Below are positions 1 through 7,696 of a DNA stretch of 16,125 nucleotides, one piece after another. Every line of letters begins with the position of its first letter. The stretch's first letter is position 1. The stretch is from Anoxybacillus sp050480245 (lineage in GTDB: Bacteria; Bacillota; Bacilli; Bacillales; Anoxybacillaceae): the NCBI GenBank assembly GCA_050480245.1, contig JBCNEQ010000057.1; one strand, given 5' to 3'. The translations under genes and the position numbers were made by a program. The notes beneath the pieces are model-generated. The model saw only the letters and a list, made by a program, of their open reading frames with translations, was not told the origin of the DNA and did no database searches.

Positions 1-10
1 CACCTCCTCC
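1..10 (-). promoter_or_regulatory. Ribosome binding site of a divergent gene beyond the left edge
   Basis: Read on the minus strand these bases are GGAGGAGGTG, nearly the full anti-Shine-Dalgarno complement. The start codon would lie just outside the window, so a gene transcribed leftward, away from hsdM, probably begins there. Its identity cannot be told from this window. The 100 bases between this site and hsdM would then hold both promoters; a 5-2-5 palindrome (tgtca-aa-tgaca, 23-34) lies in that space. Confidence 0.4.
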
Positions 11-111
11 TACTCGATTTGTTGTCAAATGACAGTAGTCTACAAATAGGAATTTTTGTTATGATTAAAGTTAGAAGAGATGAAAGAACAAGAAAAAACG
101 GGGGAAACAGT

Positions 112-1590
112 ATGAGCAAGTTAACGCTACAAGAACTTGAATCTCATCTTTGGGAATCTGCGAATATATTGCGTGGTAGTATTGATTCTTCTGATTATAA
201 AAACTATATCTTCGGAATGCTGTTTTTAAAACGATTAAACGATGTGTTTGTCGAAACCGCTGAGCGGATTGAAAAAGAAGAAGGGGAAGATTACGGTTGG
301 TATGATCGCGATGAACACCAATTTTTCGTACCTGAGAAAGCACGTTGGAGTTATATTCAATCCCATTCGCAAGACGTGGGGGCGGTTATTAATAAAGCCT
401 TTGAACTATTGGAAGATGAAAATCCTTCCCTACAAGGGGTATTAGCGAATATTGACTTTAACGATAAAGAGAAATTATCAGATAAAACAATTCTTCAATT
501 AGTACAGCACTTCTCACAAATTGACTTACGCAATGAAAACTTATCAGAACCTGATATCCTTGGTCGTGCTTATGAATATCTTATCAAGCAGTTTGCTGAC
601 GATGCAGGGAAAAAAGGTGGCGAGTTTTATACGCCAAGCCAAGTCGTTAAATTAATTGTCAAACTAATTAAACCTGAAGAAGGTATGCGTGTATGCGATC
701 CAACCGCAGGGTCTGGTGGAATGCTCATTCAATCGGTTGACTATATAAAAGAAAAAGGCGGCAATCCGCGCAACATTACATTGCATGGACAAGAGAAAAA
801 CTTAAATACATGGGCGATTTGTAAAATGAATTTGTTGCTTCATGGCTTAAGCGACCATGAAATTAAAAAAGGCGATACGATTCGCGAACCGAAACTATTA
901 GACGAAAATGGCGAGCTCCTATTATATGATCGCGTCATTGCTAATCCTCCGTTTAGCTTAAAAAACTGGGGACGTGAGGAAGCAGAAGCAGACGCATTTA
1001 ACCGTTTCCGTTTTGGTTTACCGCCAAAAAACGCAGGAGACTATGCGTTTATTCAACATATGATTGCCACACTCAACGATGAAGGAAAAGCGGGAGTTGT
1101 TATGCCACACGGCGTTCTTTTCCGTGGCGGAGCGGAAGGGAAAATTCGTCAAGGTATCTTAGAAGAAGATTTAATTGAAGCGATTATTGGTTTACCAGCG
1201 AACTTATTCTACGGAACAGGTATTCCAGCATGTATCCTTATCATCAACAAAAACAAAGAAGAGCATAAAAAAGGAAAAGTTCTTTTCATTGATGCATCAC
1301 GGGACTATCAAGAAGGAAAAAATCAAAATGTTCTTCGTGATGAAGATATTCAAAAAATCGTTAGCACATATGATGCATGGAAAGATGTCGAGAAATATAG
1401 CCGTGTCGTTACACTAGAGGAAATTAAAGAAAATGACTACAACTTAAACATCGCCCGCTATATTGATACAATCGAAGAAGAAGAGGAAATTGATGTCGCA
1501 GAAGCACTTCGTCAACTTCGTCAACTCGAACAAGAACGGGATGAAATCGAGAAGGTGATGTATGGGTATTTAAAGGAGTTGGGATTTTAA
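112..1590 (+). CDS. hsdM: Type I restriction-modification system, DNA methyltransferase subunit HsdM
   Basis: The modification subunit transfers a methyl group from S-adenosylmethionine to adenine N6 within the site chosen by HsdS; an M2S complex methylates and M2S with R cleaves. The N-terminal helical HsdM_N region is about residues 4-130. The SAM-binding motif I is DPTAGSGGM (196-204), the catalytic motif IV is NPPF (278-281), and the C-terminus is charged and helical, as expected for subunit contact. At 492 residues the length is normal for the family. I place the start at ATG 112, preceded by GGGGGAA at 100-106. An in-frame ATG at 19 would add 31 residues that look non-conserved and has no convincing ribosome binding site. 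The gene is first of hsdM-hsdS-hsdR, and its TAA is followed directly by the hsdS ATG. The family call is secure. Confidence 0.95.
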   Translation: MSKLTLQELESHLWESANILRGSIDSSDYKNYIFGMLFLKRLNDVFVETAERIEKEEGEDYGWYDRDEHQFFVPEKARWSYIQSHSQDVGAVINKAFELLEDENPSLQGVLANIDFNDKEKLSDKTILQLVQHFSQIDLRNENLSEPDILGRAYEYLIKQFADDAGKKGGEFYTPSQVVKLIVKLIKPEEGMRVCDPTAGSGGMLIQSVDYIKEKGGNPRNITLHGQEKNLNTWAICKMNLLLHGLSDHEIKKGDTIREPKLLDENGELLLYDRVIANPPFSLKNWGREEAEADAFNRFRFGLPPKNAGDYAFIQHMIATLNDEGKAGVVMPHGVLFRGGAEGKIRQGILEEDLIEAIIGLPANLFYGTGIPACILIINKNKEEHKKGKVLFIDASRDYQEGKNQNVLRDEDIQKIVSTYDAWKDVEKYSRVVTLEEIKENDYNLNIARYIDTIEEEEEIDVAEALRQLRQLEQERDEIEKVMYGYLKELGF

Positions 1591-2766
1591 ATGCCTGCGT
1601 CAAAATGGATTAATGTTCAATTAAAGGATATCGCTGAATTAAAATACGGAAAGTCCCCTAAGGATGTCAAGGTAGAGAGTTCTCCTTATCCGATTTATGG
1701 TACCAGTGGTATTAACGGATTCGCAGAAAAACCTCTCTTCAAGGGACCAGTAATATTAGTTGGTCGAAAAGGAACAATCGATAAACCCATTTATATTAGC
1801 GAAGATTGTTGGATAATTGATACAGCATTTGGTCTTGTGCATGATGATGAAAAGGTTGACATAAAGTGGTTATATTACTTTCTAGATAACTATAAACTTG
1901 AACGTCTTAACGAAGCTACAGGAGTTCCTAGTTTAAGTAAAGCAAATCTGGATAATATACAAATCCCTTTACCTACTAAACAAGAACAACGCAAAATCGC
2001 AGCCATTCTCTCCTCCGTTGATGAAGCGATCGAGAAAACAGAAGCCATCATCGAGCAAACGGAGAAAGTGAAAAAGGGGCTAATGCAACAGTTGCTTACA
2101 AAAGGAATTGGGCATACGAAGTTTAAAAAGACAGCGATTGGCGAGATTCCGGAGCAGTGGGAGATTAGAAAATTAAACCAAGTTTCTACTCGTATTACTG
2201 AGAAGAATAAAGGAAAAACGGATAGAGTATTAACGATATCTGGACTGCACGGCTTAGTTAGCCAAACAGAGTATTTTAATAAATCGGTGGCGAGCAAAAA
2301 TATTGATGGTTACTATTATTTAAGGAAGGGTGACTTTGCATATAATAAAAGTTATTCTGATGGTTACCCGTTGGGTGCTATAAAAATGCTTGAGAGGTAC
2401 CCGGATGGGGTTGTTTCAACTCTGTATATATGCTTTAGAATTAATGAAAATATGTGTAAAGATTATTTTAGATACTATTTTGAGAGTAATTTGTGGAACT
2501 CGGAAGTAAGTGCAATTGCTCCAGAGGGTGGAAGAAGTCATGGTTTATTAAATGTAGGAGTTAATGACTTCTTTAATATTTTTATACCTATACCGCCTAT
2601 TGAGGAACAGTACAAAATTTCTAGCATCATTAGATCTGTTGAAAATAAAGAGAAACTTGAACTTGAGAAGTTAGAAAAGTTAAAAACAATAAAAATGGGA
2701 CTCATGCAAGTCCTGCTCACAGGCAAAGTGCGTGTCAAAGTCGATGATGAGGTGATGTCACAGTGA
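1591..2766 (+). CDS. hsdS: Type I restriction-modification system, specificity subunit HsdS
   Basis: HsdS recognises a bipartite DNA target and scaffolds two HsdM and two HsdR subunits. The layout is classical: target recognition domain 1 (about 1-128), central conserved helical region (about 129-180, with TKQEQRKIAAIL and KKGLMQQLLTKG), target recognition domain 2 (about 185-340) and a distal helical region (about 341-380, with IEEQYKISSII and KMGLMQVLLTGK). The two helical regions are internal repeats of each other and form the antiparallel coiled coil that sets the spacer length. The length (391) is typical. The ATG directly follows the hsdM stop, with AAAGGAG at 1572-1578. The 3' end overlaps hsdR by four bases (GTGA). 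The second recognition domain is visibly more AT-rich than the conserved parts, as expected when domains are swapped by recombination. The target sequence cannot be predicted. Confidence 0.93.
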   Translation: MPASKWINVQLKDIAELKYGKSPKDVKVESSPYPIYGTSGINGFAEKPLFKGPVILVGRKGTIDKPIYISEDCWIIDTAFGLVHDDEKVDIKWLYYFLDNYKLERLNEATGVPSLSKANLDNIQIPLPTKQEQRKIAAILSSVDEAIEKTEAIIEQTEKVKKGLMQQLLTKGIGHTKFKKTAIGEIPEQWEIRKLNQVSTRITEKNKGKTDRVLTISGLHGLVSQTEYFNKSVASKNIDGYYYLRKGDFAYNKSYSDGYPLGAIKMLERYPDGVVSTLYICFRINENMCKDYFRYYFESNLWNSEVSAIAPEGGRSHGLLNVGVNDFFNIFIPIPPIEEQYKISSIIRSVENKEKLELEKLEKLKTIKMGLMQVLLTGKVRVKVDDEVMSQ

Positions 2767-5717
2767 CCGCCGCAAGTGAATGGAATGAGTTAAACCTCGT
2801 GGAAAAACGTTTGATTCATCAGCTTCAAGAGTTGGGCTATGAACATATCACAGGCTCAGCTCTTGAGTCTGAACGTGATTCGTTAAGTGAAGTCATTTTG
2901 AAGGAACGGTTAAAGAAAGCAATTCAACGTTTGAATCCATGGATTGACGAGAACAACCTTGCCCGCATGATTTACAACATTACTCACATCGAAGCAACAG
3001 GATTAATGCAAGCGAATGAAAAGTTTCATGAAATGCTTGTGAACTACATTTCGATTCAACAAGATCTAGGAAAAGGGAAAAAGAATCAAACGGTGAAACT
3101 CATTGATTTTGATAACCCTTATAACAATGAATTTCTTGTTGTTGACCAGTTCCGTATTCAAAATGCAAGGGGCACGATTCGTCCTGACGTTGTTATTTTT
3201 GTGAATGGATTGCCTTTAGTCGTAATTGAATGTAAAAGCCCAACGTTACAAGAAGATACACAAATTTCTAAGGCGGTCAACCAATTACGCCGCTATCAAG
3301 AAACGCATGAGCAGCTGTTCTACTATAACCAATTTATGATTGCGACAAGCAATTATCGAGCGAAAGCAGGAACGATTGGTGCGAAAGTGCAACATTACGG
3401 CGAGTGGAAAGATCCGTATCCAAGAACGGTGCCTGAACTTGGCGACTCCCCAACAAAACAAGACATTTTAGTGGCAGGGATGTTAGCAAAAGAAAACTTG
3501 CTTGATTTGATTCAAAACTTCATTGTCTTTGAAGTTGATGGCGGTCGGGTCATTAAAAAGATTGCTCGTTATCAACAATTCCGTGCGGTCAATAAAGCGA
3601 TTCATCGCATTTTACATGCAAAAACACCAAAAGATCGCGGTGGGGTGATTTGGCATACGCAAGGTTCAGGTAAATCGTTAACCATGTTATATTTAGCCGT
3701 AAAACTTAGAAGAATTAAAGAGTTGCAAAACCCAACGATTGTCGTTGTAACCGACCGTAAAGATTTGGATGACCAAATTACAAAAACATTCCGTAAATGC
3801 GGCTTTCCTAATCCGCAACAAGCGGAAAGCGTTAAAGACCTTAAAAGGCTATTACAACAAGGACCTGGTTCAACGATTATGACGCTTGTGCAAAAGTTCC
3901 AACCAGACAAAGATCAAGACGAGTATCCAGAACTTTCAAGGTCGGAAAATATTTTTGTGCTAGTCGACGAGTCGCACCGTACGCAATACAAAGGTTTAGC
4001 GATGAACATGCGGAAAGGATTGCCGAATGCATGTTACCTTGGATTTACAGGAACACCGATTGATAAAGAAGATAAAAGTACAACACGAACGTTTGGCTCT
4101 TATATTGACAAATATACGATTGAACAAGCGGTCGATGATGGGGCAACCGTTCCAATCTTCTACGAAGCTCGAATGGTTAACCTTCATTTGCAAGGCGAGT
4201 CACTAGATCGCTTATTTGATCGTAAATTTAGCGACTATAGCGAAGAAGACCGTGAGCGAATAAAAAAGAAATATGCAGATGAAGAAGCCATCTTAGCGGC
4301 TCCGGGCCGCATTGAGCAAATTGCTTTAGATATTGTGGAACACTTTGAAAATTATATCTTACCAAACGGTTTTAAAGCGCAAGTGGTGGCGGTGAACCGT
4401 GAAGCGGTGGCGATTTATAAACAAAAGCTAGATGAACTCATTAATGGAAAATATGAAACAGCATTAATTATTTCAACAGGTCCCGAAGATAAAAACAATG
4501 AATTATTAAAAGACTACTCCCTTTCTCGTGAAGAAGAAAAACAATTAATTGAACGCTTCAAAAAGCCGTTTGAAGAAGATAAACTAGCGATTTTAATTGT
4601 TTGTGATAAACTTCTAACAGGCTTTGACGCACCAATCGAACAAGTGATGTACTTAGATAAACCGTTAAAAGAGCATAACCTTCTTCAGGCAATCGCTCGT
4701 ACAAACCGTACGTATGAAGGAAAAACGTATGGGCTTATTGTTGACTACTTTGGGGTATCGAAATTTTTAGAGAAGGCGCTCGCGATTTTCTCTAAACAAG
4801 ATATTCAAGGAGCGCTGTTGCCGATTGAAAGCGAGTTGCCAAAGTTAAAACAAGCCCACCGAAAAGCGATGAGCTTTTTTGACTATATTAACCGAAGCGA
4901 TGCCGATGCGTGCGTTCAAGTATTAGAGCCTGAAGATGTGCGTCATGAGTTTGAAAAAGCGTTTAAAGAGTTTTCCAAACGAATGGATATGATTTTACCG
5001 AACCCTGAAGCTTCTCCATATGTAGAAGACTTAAAGTTTTTAGGGAAAGTACGGCAAATGGCAAAAACGTTATATCGTGACGAACAAATGGACATTTCCG
5101 AGTGTGGCGAGAAGGTCAAACAATTAATCGCAGAGCATTTATATGCTGAGTCTGTCGAAGTCATCCATGAACCAATTGATATTTTGTCCAATAAGTTTGA
5201 TGAGCGGTTGGAAAAAGCCCCTTCAAAAGAAGCACAGGCGGCGGAAATGGAACATGCGATTCGTCATGAGATTAAAGTGAAGCTGGAAGAAAACCCTGTA
5301 TACTACACGTCGTTAAGGGAAAAACTTGAACAATTAATCGAAGCAAGACGGAAAAAAATGATGGATATCGCTGAATTGGTAGAAAAGCTACGCAGCATGG
5401 TCAACGATATGCGTAATGTCAACCAACAAGCACAAAACCTTGGCTTTACACGGGAACAATATCCATTTTACCAGTTGTTTCAACAAATTCTTCCAGATGA
5501 AGAACATAAAGATACAATCGATGCGTTGACGCATCTTGTGACAGACATGATTGCCGAGGAAAGTCAAGTCATTGATTGGATAAACAAAGAAGATGTAAAA
5601 CGAGAAATGCGGAAGAAAATTAAGAAGCAGTTGCGGGCAAGTGTTATCCCTAAAGATCAGATAGAAAATGTAACGCAACAGATTATGTCATTAGCGATGG
5701 TTCATTATAAACGATAA
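2763..5717 (+). CDS. hsdR: Type I restriction endonuclease, ATP-dependent translocase subunit HsdR
   Basis: HsdR is the motor and nuclease of the type I complex: it pumps DNA with ATP and cuts far from the recognition site on unmethylated DNA. The PD-(D/E)XK nuclease core is visible as D142 with E156-x-K158 (IECKSP). The superfamily 2 motor follows, with Walker A QGSGKS (300-305), a DESH box (402-405), TGTP (429-432) and motif VI QAIARTNR (642-649). A long helical C-terminal region (about 700-984) is expected to bind HsdM/HsdS. At 984 residues the protein is full length and no catalytic residue appears lost. The start is GTG at 2763, overlapping the hsdS TGA, with GAGGTGAT at 2749-2756; this implies translational coupling. 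It is the last gene of the operon and stops just before a hairpin at 5724. Confidence 0.95.
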   Translation: MTAASEWNELNLVEKRLIHQLQELGYEHITGSALESERDSLSEVILKERLKKAIQRLNPWIDENNLARMIYNITHIEATGLMQANEKFHEMLVNYISIQQDLGKGKKNQTVKLIDFDNPYNNEFLVVDQFRIQNARGTIRPDVVIFVNGLPLVVIECKSPTLQEDTQISKAVNQLRRYQETHEQLFYYNQFMIATSNYRAKAGTIGAKVQHYGEWKDPYPRTVPELGDSPTKQDILVAGMLAKENLLDLIQNFIVFEVDGGRVIKKIARYQQFRAVNKAIHRILHAKTPKDRGGVIWHTQGSGKSLTMLYLAVKLRRIKELQNPTIVVVTDRKDLDDQITKTFRKCGFPNPQQAESVKDLKRLLQQGPGSTIMTLVQKFQPDKDQDEYPELSRSENIFVLVDESHRTQYKGLAMNMRKGLPNACYLGFTGTPIDKEDKSTTRTFGSYIDKYTIEQAVDDGATVPIFYEARMVNLHLQGESLDRLFDRKFSDYSEEDRERIKKKYADEEAILAAPGRIEQIALDIVEHFENYILPNGFKAQVVAVNREAVAIYKQKLDELINGKYETALIISTGPEDKNNELLKDYSLSREEEKQLIERFKKPFEEDKLAILIVCDKLLTGFDAPIEQVMYLDKPLKEHNLLQAIARTNRTYEGKTYGLIVDYFGVSKFLEKALAIFSKQDIQGALLPIESELPKLKQAHRKAMSFFDYINRSDADACVQVLEPEDVRHEFEKAFKEFSKRMDMILPNPEASPYVEDLKFLGKVRQMAKTLYRDEQMDISECGEKVKQLIAEHLYAESVEVIHEPIDILSNKFDERLEKAPSKEAQAAEMEHAIRHEIKVKLEENPVYYTSLREKLEQLIEARRKKMMDIAELVEKLRSMVNDMRNVNQQAQNLGFTREQYPFYQLFQQILPDEEHKDTIDALTHLVTDMIAEESQVIDWINKEDVKREMRKKIKKQLRASVIPKDQIENVTQQIMSLAMVHYKR

Positions 5718-5723
5718 ACGTAT

Positions 5724-5754
5724 GAAAGCCTCCTACCAATCTAGGGAGGCTTTC
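5724..5754. terminator. Bidirectional hairpin terminator between hsdR and the YgjP-like gene
   Basis: A perfect 10-bp stem (gaaagcctcc at 5724-5733 with ggaggctttc at 5745-5754) encloses an 11-base loop. It starts 6 bases after the hsdR stop and ends 5 bases before the stop of the convergent minus-strand gene, so it probably serves both. The T-tract is short on either strand, which weakens the call as a pure intrinsic terminator. Confidence 0.7.
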
Positions 5755-5759
5755 GTCAT

Positions 5760-6488
5760 TTATAAAGTTAAGGTTGGGCCATTGATACGCAACCATTCTT
5801 TTCTTTGTTCATAGTCCGATATCACAGATTTAACAAAATGCCAAAAATCATTGGAGTGATTCGGATATTTAATATGTGCTAATTCATGTACTAATAAATA
5901 ATCGATAATCGGCATTGGTGCCATCATAATTCTCCAGTTTAAATATATGGCTCCTTCGTTTGTACATGTTCCCCATCGCATTTTTTGTTCTTTTAATTTA
6001 ATTTTAGCAGGAGTTACCCCCATTTTAGGGCAATAAATTTTTAAACGTTCTTGTAGTTTCATTTCTCCGTACAGAATATACCAATCTTTGAACGCTTGTT
6101 GGAAAAATGAGATTCTTTCTTCTTCTGTTAAATGCGGTGGCACCGTGGCAATAAATTTCCCTTGTTTAAACATAAGAACCGGCTTTGTAACTTCTTCACT
6201 TTTATATACTTTTAACCGATAATTGCGCCCTAAATAAGCAAATTTCTCTCCACTTACAAACTCTTTTGGGGCAGGGGGATCAGAAATTTGATTTAACGCC
6301 TGCCATTTATCAATAATCCATGGAGCTTTTTTATAAAGGATAGAATGTAAAAGTGTAGGCTCTATCCCCTCAGGAGCTACGACTTTTACCCCCTCTAACC
6401 ATTCAACCGATATCGTCACATCCCGCTTTTCCGGCTTATACTCTACTGCATAATCTATTGTTGTCTTGCCATATTGAAAGCTAGGCAT
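5760..6488 (-). CDS. YgjP-like (DUF45/COG1451) zinc metallopeptidase domain protein
   Basis: This is a cytosolic protein of the YgjP family, a predicted gluzincin-like metal-dependent hydrolase. The active-site helix HELAH is at 201-205 and H211 (PNHS) completes the HExxH-x5-H zinc site; E202 would be the general base. It is preceded by the family block KMRWGTC..LNWR and followed by FWHFV. No signal peptide or membrane segment is seen. The length of 242 is normal. The ATG at 6488 has AAGGAGT (6499-6505) about ten bases upstream. From memory, members of this family are often encoded beside type I restriction genes; here the gene is convergent with hsdR rather than inside the operon. The physiological substrate is not established. 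The fold call is secure, the role is open. Confidence 0.85.
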   Translation of the reverse strand: MPSFQYGKTTIDYAVEYKPEKRDVTISVEWLEGVKVVAPEGIEPTLLHSILYKKAPWIIDKWQALNQISDPPAPKEFVSGEKFAYLGRNYRLKVYKSEEVTKPVLMFKQGKFIATVPPHLTEEERISFFQQAFKDWYILYGEMKLQERLKIYCPKMGVTPAKIKLKEQKMRWGTCTNEGAIYLNWRIMMAPMPIIDYLLVHELAHIKYPNHSNDFWHFVKSVISDYEQRKEWLRINGPTLTL

Positions 6489-6557
6489 AGAAATACTGAC
6501 TCCTTCGTTCCCTTAATTGTCTTTCATTTTAACTTTGGGAAAGCAAAAGGTCAATTG

Positions 6558-6580
6558 CGAACGGTGCCAGGCACCGTTCG
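6558..6580. repeat. Palindromic repeat, copy 1 (perfect 11-1-11)
   Basis: The arm cgaacggtgcc and its exact reverse complement flank a single central A on the plus strand. Copies 2 (11499-11521) and 3 (15989-16011) share the pattern, the same central base and a flanking gta on the 3' side. Copy 1 lies between the YgjP-like gene and the feo promoter. Transcribed, it would be a very stable hairpin; it has no T-tract. Confidence 0.9.
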
Positions 6581-6620
6581 TAAGGAATATGCTCTTTTCG
6601 CCAAAAAACAAGCAAAATCG

Positions 6621-6649
6621 TTGACAAAATGACATTCGCTGAATAAGAT
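6621..6649 (+). promoter_or_regulatory. Putative sigma-A promoter of feoA-feoB
   Basis: A consensus TTGACA (6621-6626) is followed after 17 bases by TAAGAT (6644-6649), a 4/6 match to the -10 box. Transcription would begin near 6656, giving a leader of about 60 bases before the feoA ribosome binding site. No convincing Fur box (TGATAAT-type inverted repeat) is seen around it, although feo operons are usually Fur-controlled. Confidence 0.6.
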
Positions 6650-6717
6650 AAGATTAAAAGTTGGTTTAGGGAAAAATTATAACCTCTGTACAAATTGTTA
6701 ATAGGAGGGAAACTGTT

Positions 6718-6969
6718 ATGACTCAAGCAAAACTCGAACGTTTATGTGATGCTCAACCAGGAGAACGTTTTCGTATCACAAAGATTAATATAGAAGGAAC
6801 AATGAAGCGGAGACTGCTTGATTTAGGGTTTGTGCCCGGCTGTGAAGTAACAGTCTTGCAAAAAAGTCCGTTAGGTGACCCAACGGCTTATCGTGTCAGC
6901 CATACGACCATTGCTTTAAGAAAGGAAGAAAGTTCTAATATTTACGGGGAGAGGATCGGCAATGAATAA
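6718..6969 (+). CDS. feoA: Ferrous iron transport protein A
   Basis: FeoA is a small cytosolic SH3-like protein that assists the FeoB Fe(II) transporter. The 83 residues carry the family pattern: an N-terminal PGERFRITKI strand, the conserved RRLLDLGFVPGCEV core (about 31-44), and SPLGDPTAYRV before the last strand. The ATG at 6718 is preceded by AGGAGGG (6703-6709) with 8 bases between. Its 3' end overlaps the feoB start by 8 bases, so the two are translationally coupled. Confidence 0.92.
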   Translation: MTQAKLERLCDAQPGERFRITKINIEGTMKRRLLDLGFVPGCEVTVLQKSPLGDPTAYRVSHTTIALRKEESSNIYGERIGNE

Positions 6970-7696
6970 TCGTGAATATACGATTGCACTCGCAGGAAAT
7001 CCAAATACAGGAAAAAGTACGTTATTTAACGTGTTAACGGGCTTGCGGCAACATACAGGAAACTGGCCGGGGAAAACGGTCGTTCACGCCGAAGGCTTTT
7101 TCACCTATAAAGATGAACAATATCGAATCATCGATCTTCCCGGAACGTATTCGTTATACTCTAACTCCGTGGACGAAGAAGTGGCGCGGGATTTTATCAT
7201 TTTTGCCAAGCCTGATGTTACGCTCGTCGTGTTGGATGCAACGGCGCTGGAGCGAAATTTGAATTTAGCGTTGCAAGTATTAGAAATGACCGACCGTGTC
7301 ATCGTCTGCCTCAACTTAATGGACGAAGCGAAAAAGAAAGGAATTGTCATTGATATCGCTAAACTTTCCAAAAAACTAGGCGTTCCGGTTGTACCGCTTG
7401 CGGCGCGTAATAAAGAAGGCATCGAGGAATTGCTCGAAACAATCGTCCGGATGGTTCACGGGGAAATCAAAACAAAACCGATCGTTGTTTCATACAGTCG
7501 CGCGATCGAAGAAAAGATCACCAAACTTCTCCCGCTTGTTAAAGAAATTGTCGGGGAGGAATATCCGGCGCGCTGGGTTGCGCTTCGTTTATTAGACGGA
7601 GATACGTCATTGCTTCACGCCTTGCAGCATCAGCCGCATCATTTGTTAAAGGGGGTGCCGAACTATGCGTGCCACTGTTCCGCTAAATCCATTTGA
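6962..7696 (+). CDS. feoB: FeoB, N-terminal GTPase part (split gene)
   Basis: This is the G-protein half of the Fe(II) transporter FeoB. G1 is GNPNTGKST (12-20), the switch I region lies around NWPGKTV (34-40), G3 is DLPG (58-61) and G4 is NLMD (118-121). The helical guanine-dissociation-inhibitor region begins at about 165 but is cut short: the ORF ends after 244 residues with a non-conserved tail (NYACHCSAKSI) read in the wrong frame relative to the rest of FeoB. The ATG overlaps the feoA end, with GGGGAGAGGA at 6946-6955. The membrane part follows in the +1 frame from 7665. A one-base difference between about 7650 and 7696 would fuse the two into a protein of about 698 residues. Either this is a natural two-polypeptide FeoB or a frameshift. 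Confidence 0.88.
   Translation: MNNREYTIALAGNPNTGKSTLFNVLTGLRQHTGNWPGKTVVHAEGFFTYKDEQYRIIDLPGTYSLYSNSVDEEVARDFIIFAKPDVTLVVLDATALERNLNLALQVLEMTDRVIVCLNLMDEAKKKGIVIDIAKLSKKLGVPVVPLAARNKEGIEELLETIVRMVHGEIKTKPIVVSYSRAIEEKITKLLPLVKEIVGEEYPARWVALRLLDGDTSLLHALQHQPHHLLKGVPNYACHCSAKSI

Noticed and set aside
19..111. Extended HsdM start at 19
   Set aside because: The extra 31 residues are not HsdM-like, while ATG 112 has a purine-rich ribosome binding site and begins with the family N-terminus.
358..360. Degenerate EAL motif (ETL, residue numbering in the GGDEF-EAL protein) as evidence of inactivity
   Set aside because: The catalytic glutamate is kept and the other metal and base residues are present, so loss of activity is not supported.
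6601..6717. Fur box in the feo promoter region
   Set aside because: Only loose GATAAG-like hexamers are seen (6640-6655); no 7-1-7 inverted repeat fits, so no operator is called.
7648..7660. Programmed ribosomal frameshift joining the FeoB halves
   Set aside because: The needed shift is +1 and there is no recognisable +1 slippery site or stimulator. A normal ribosome binding site and ATG explain the second ORF better.
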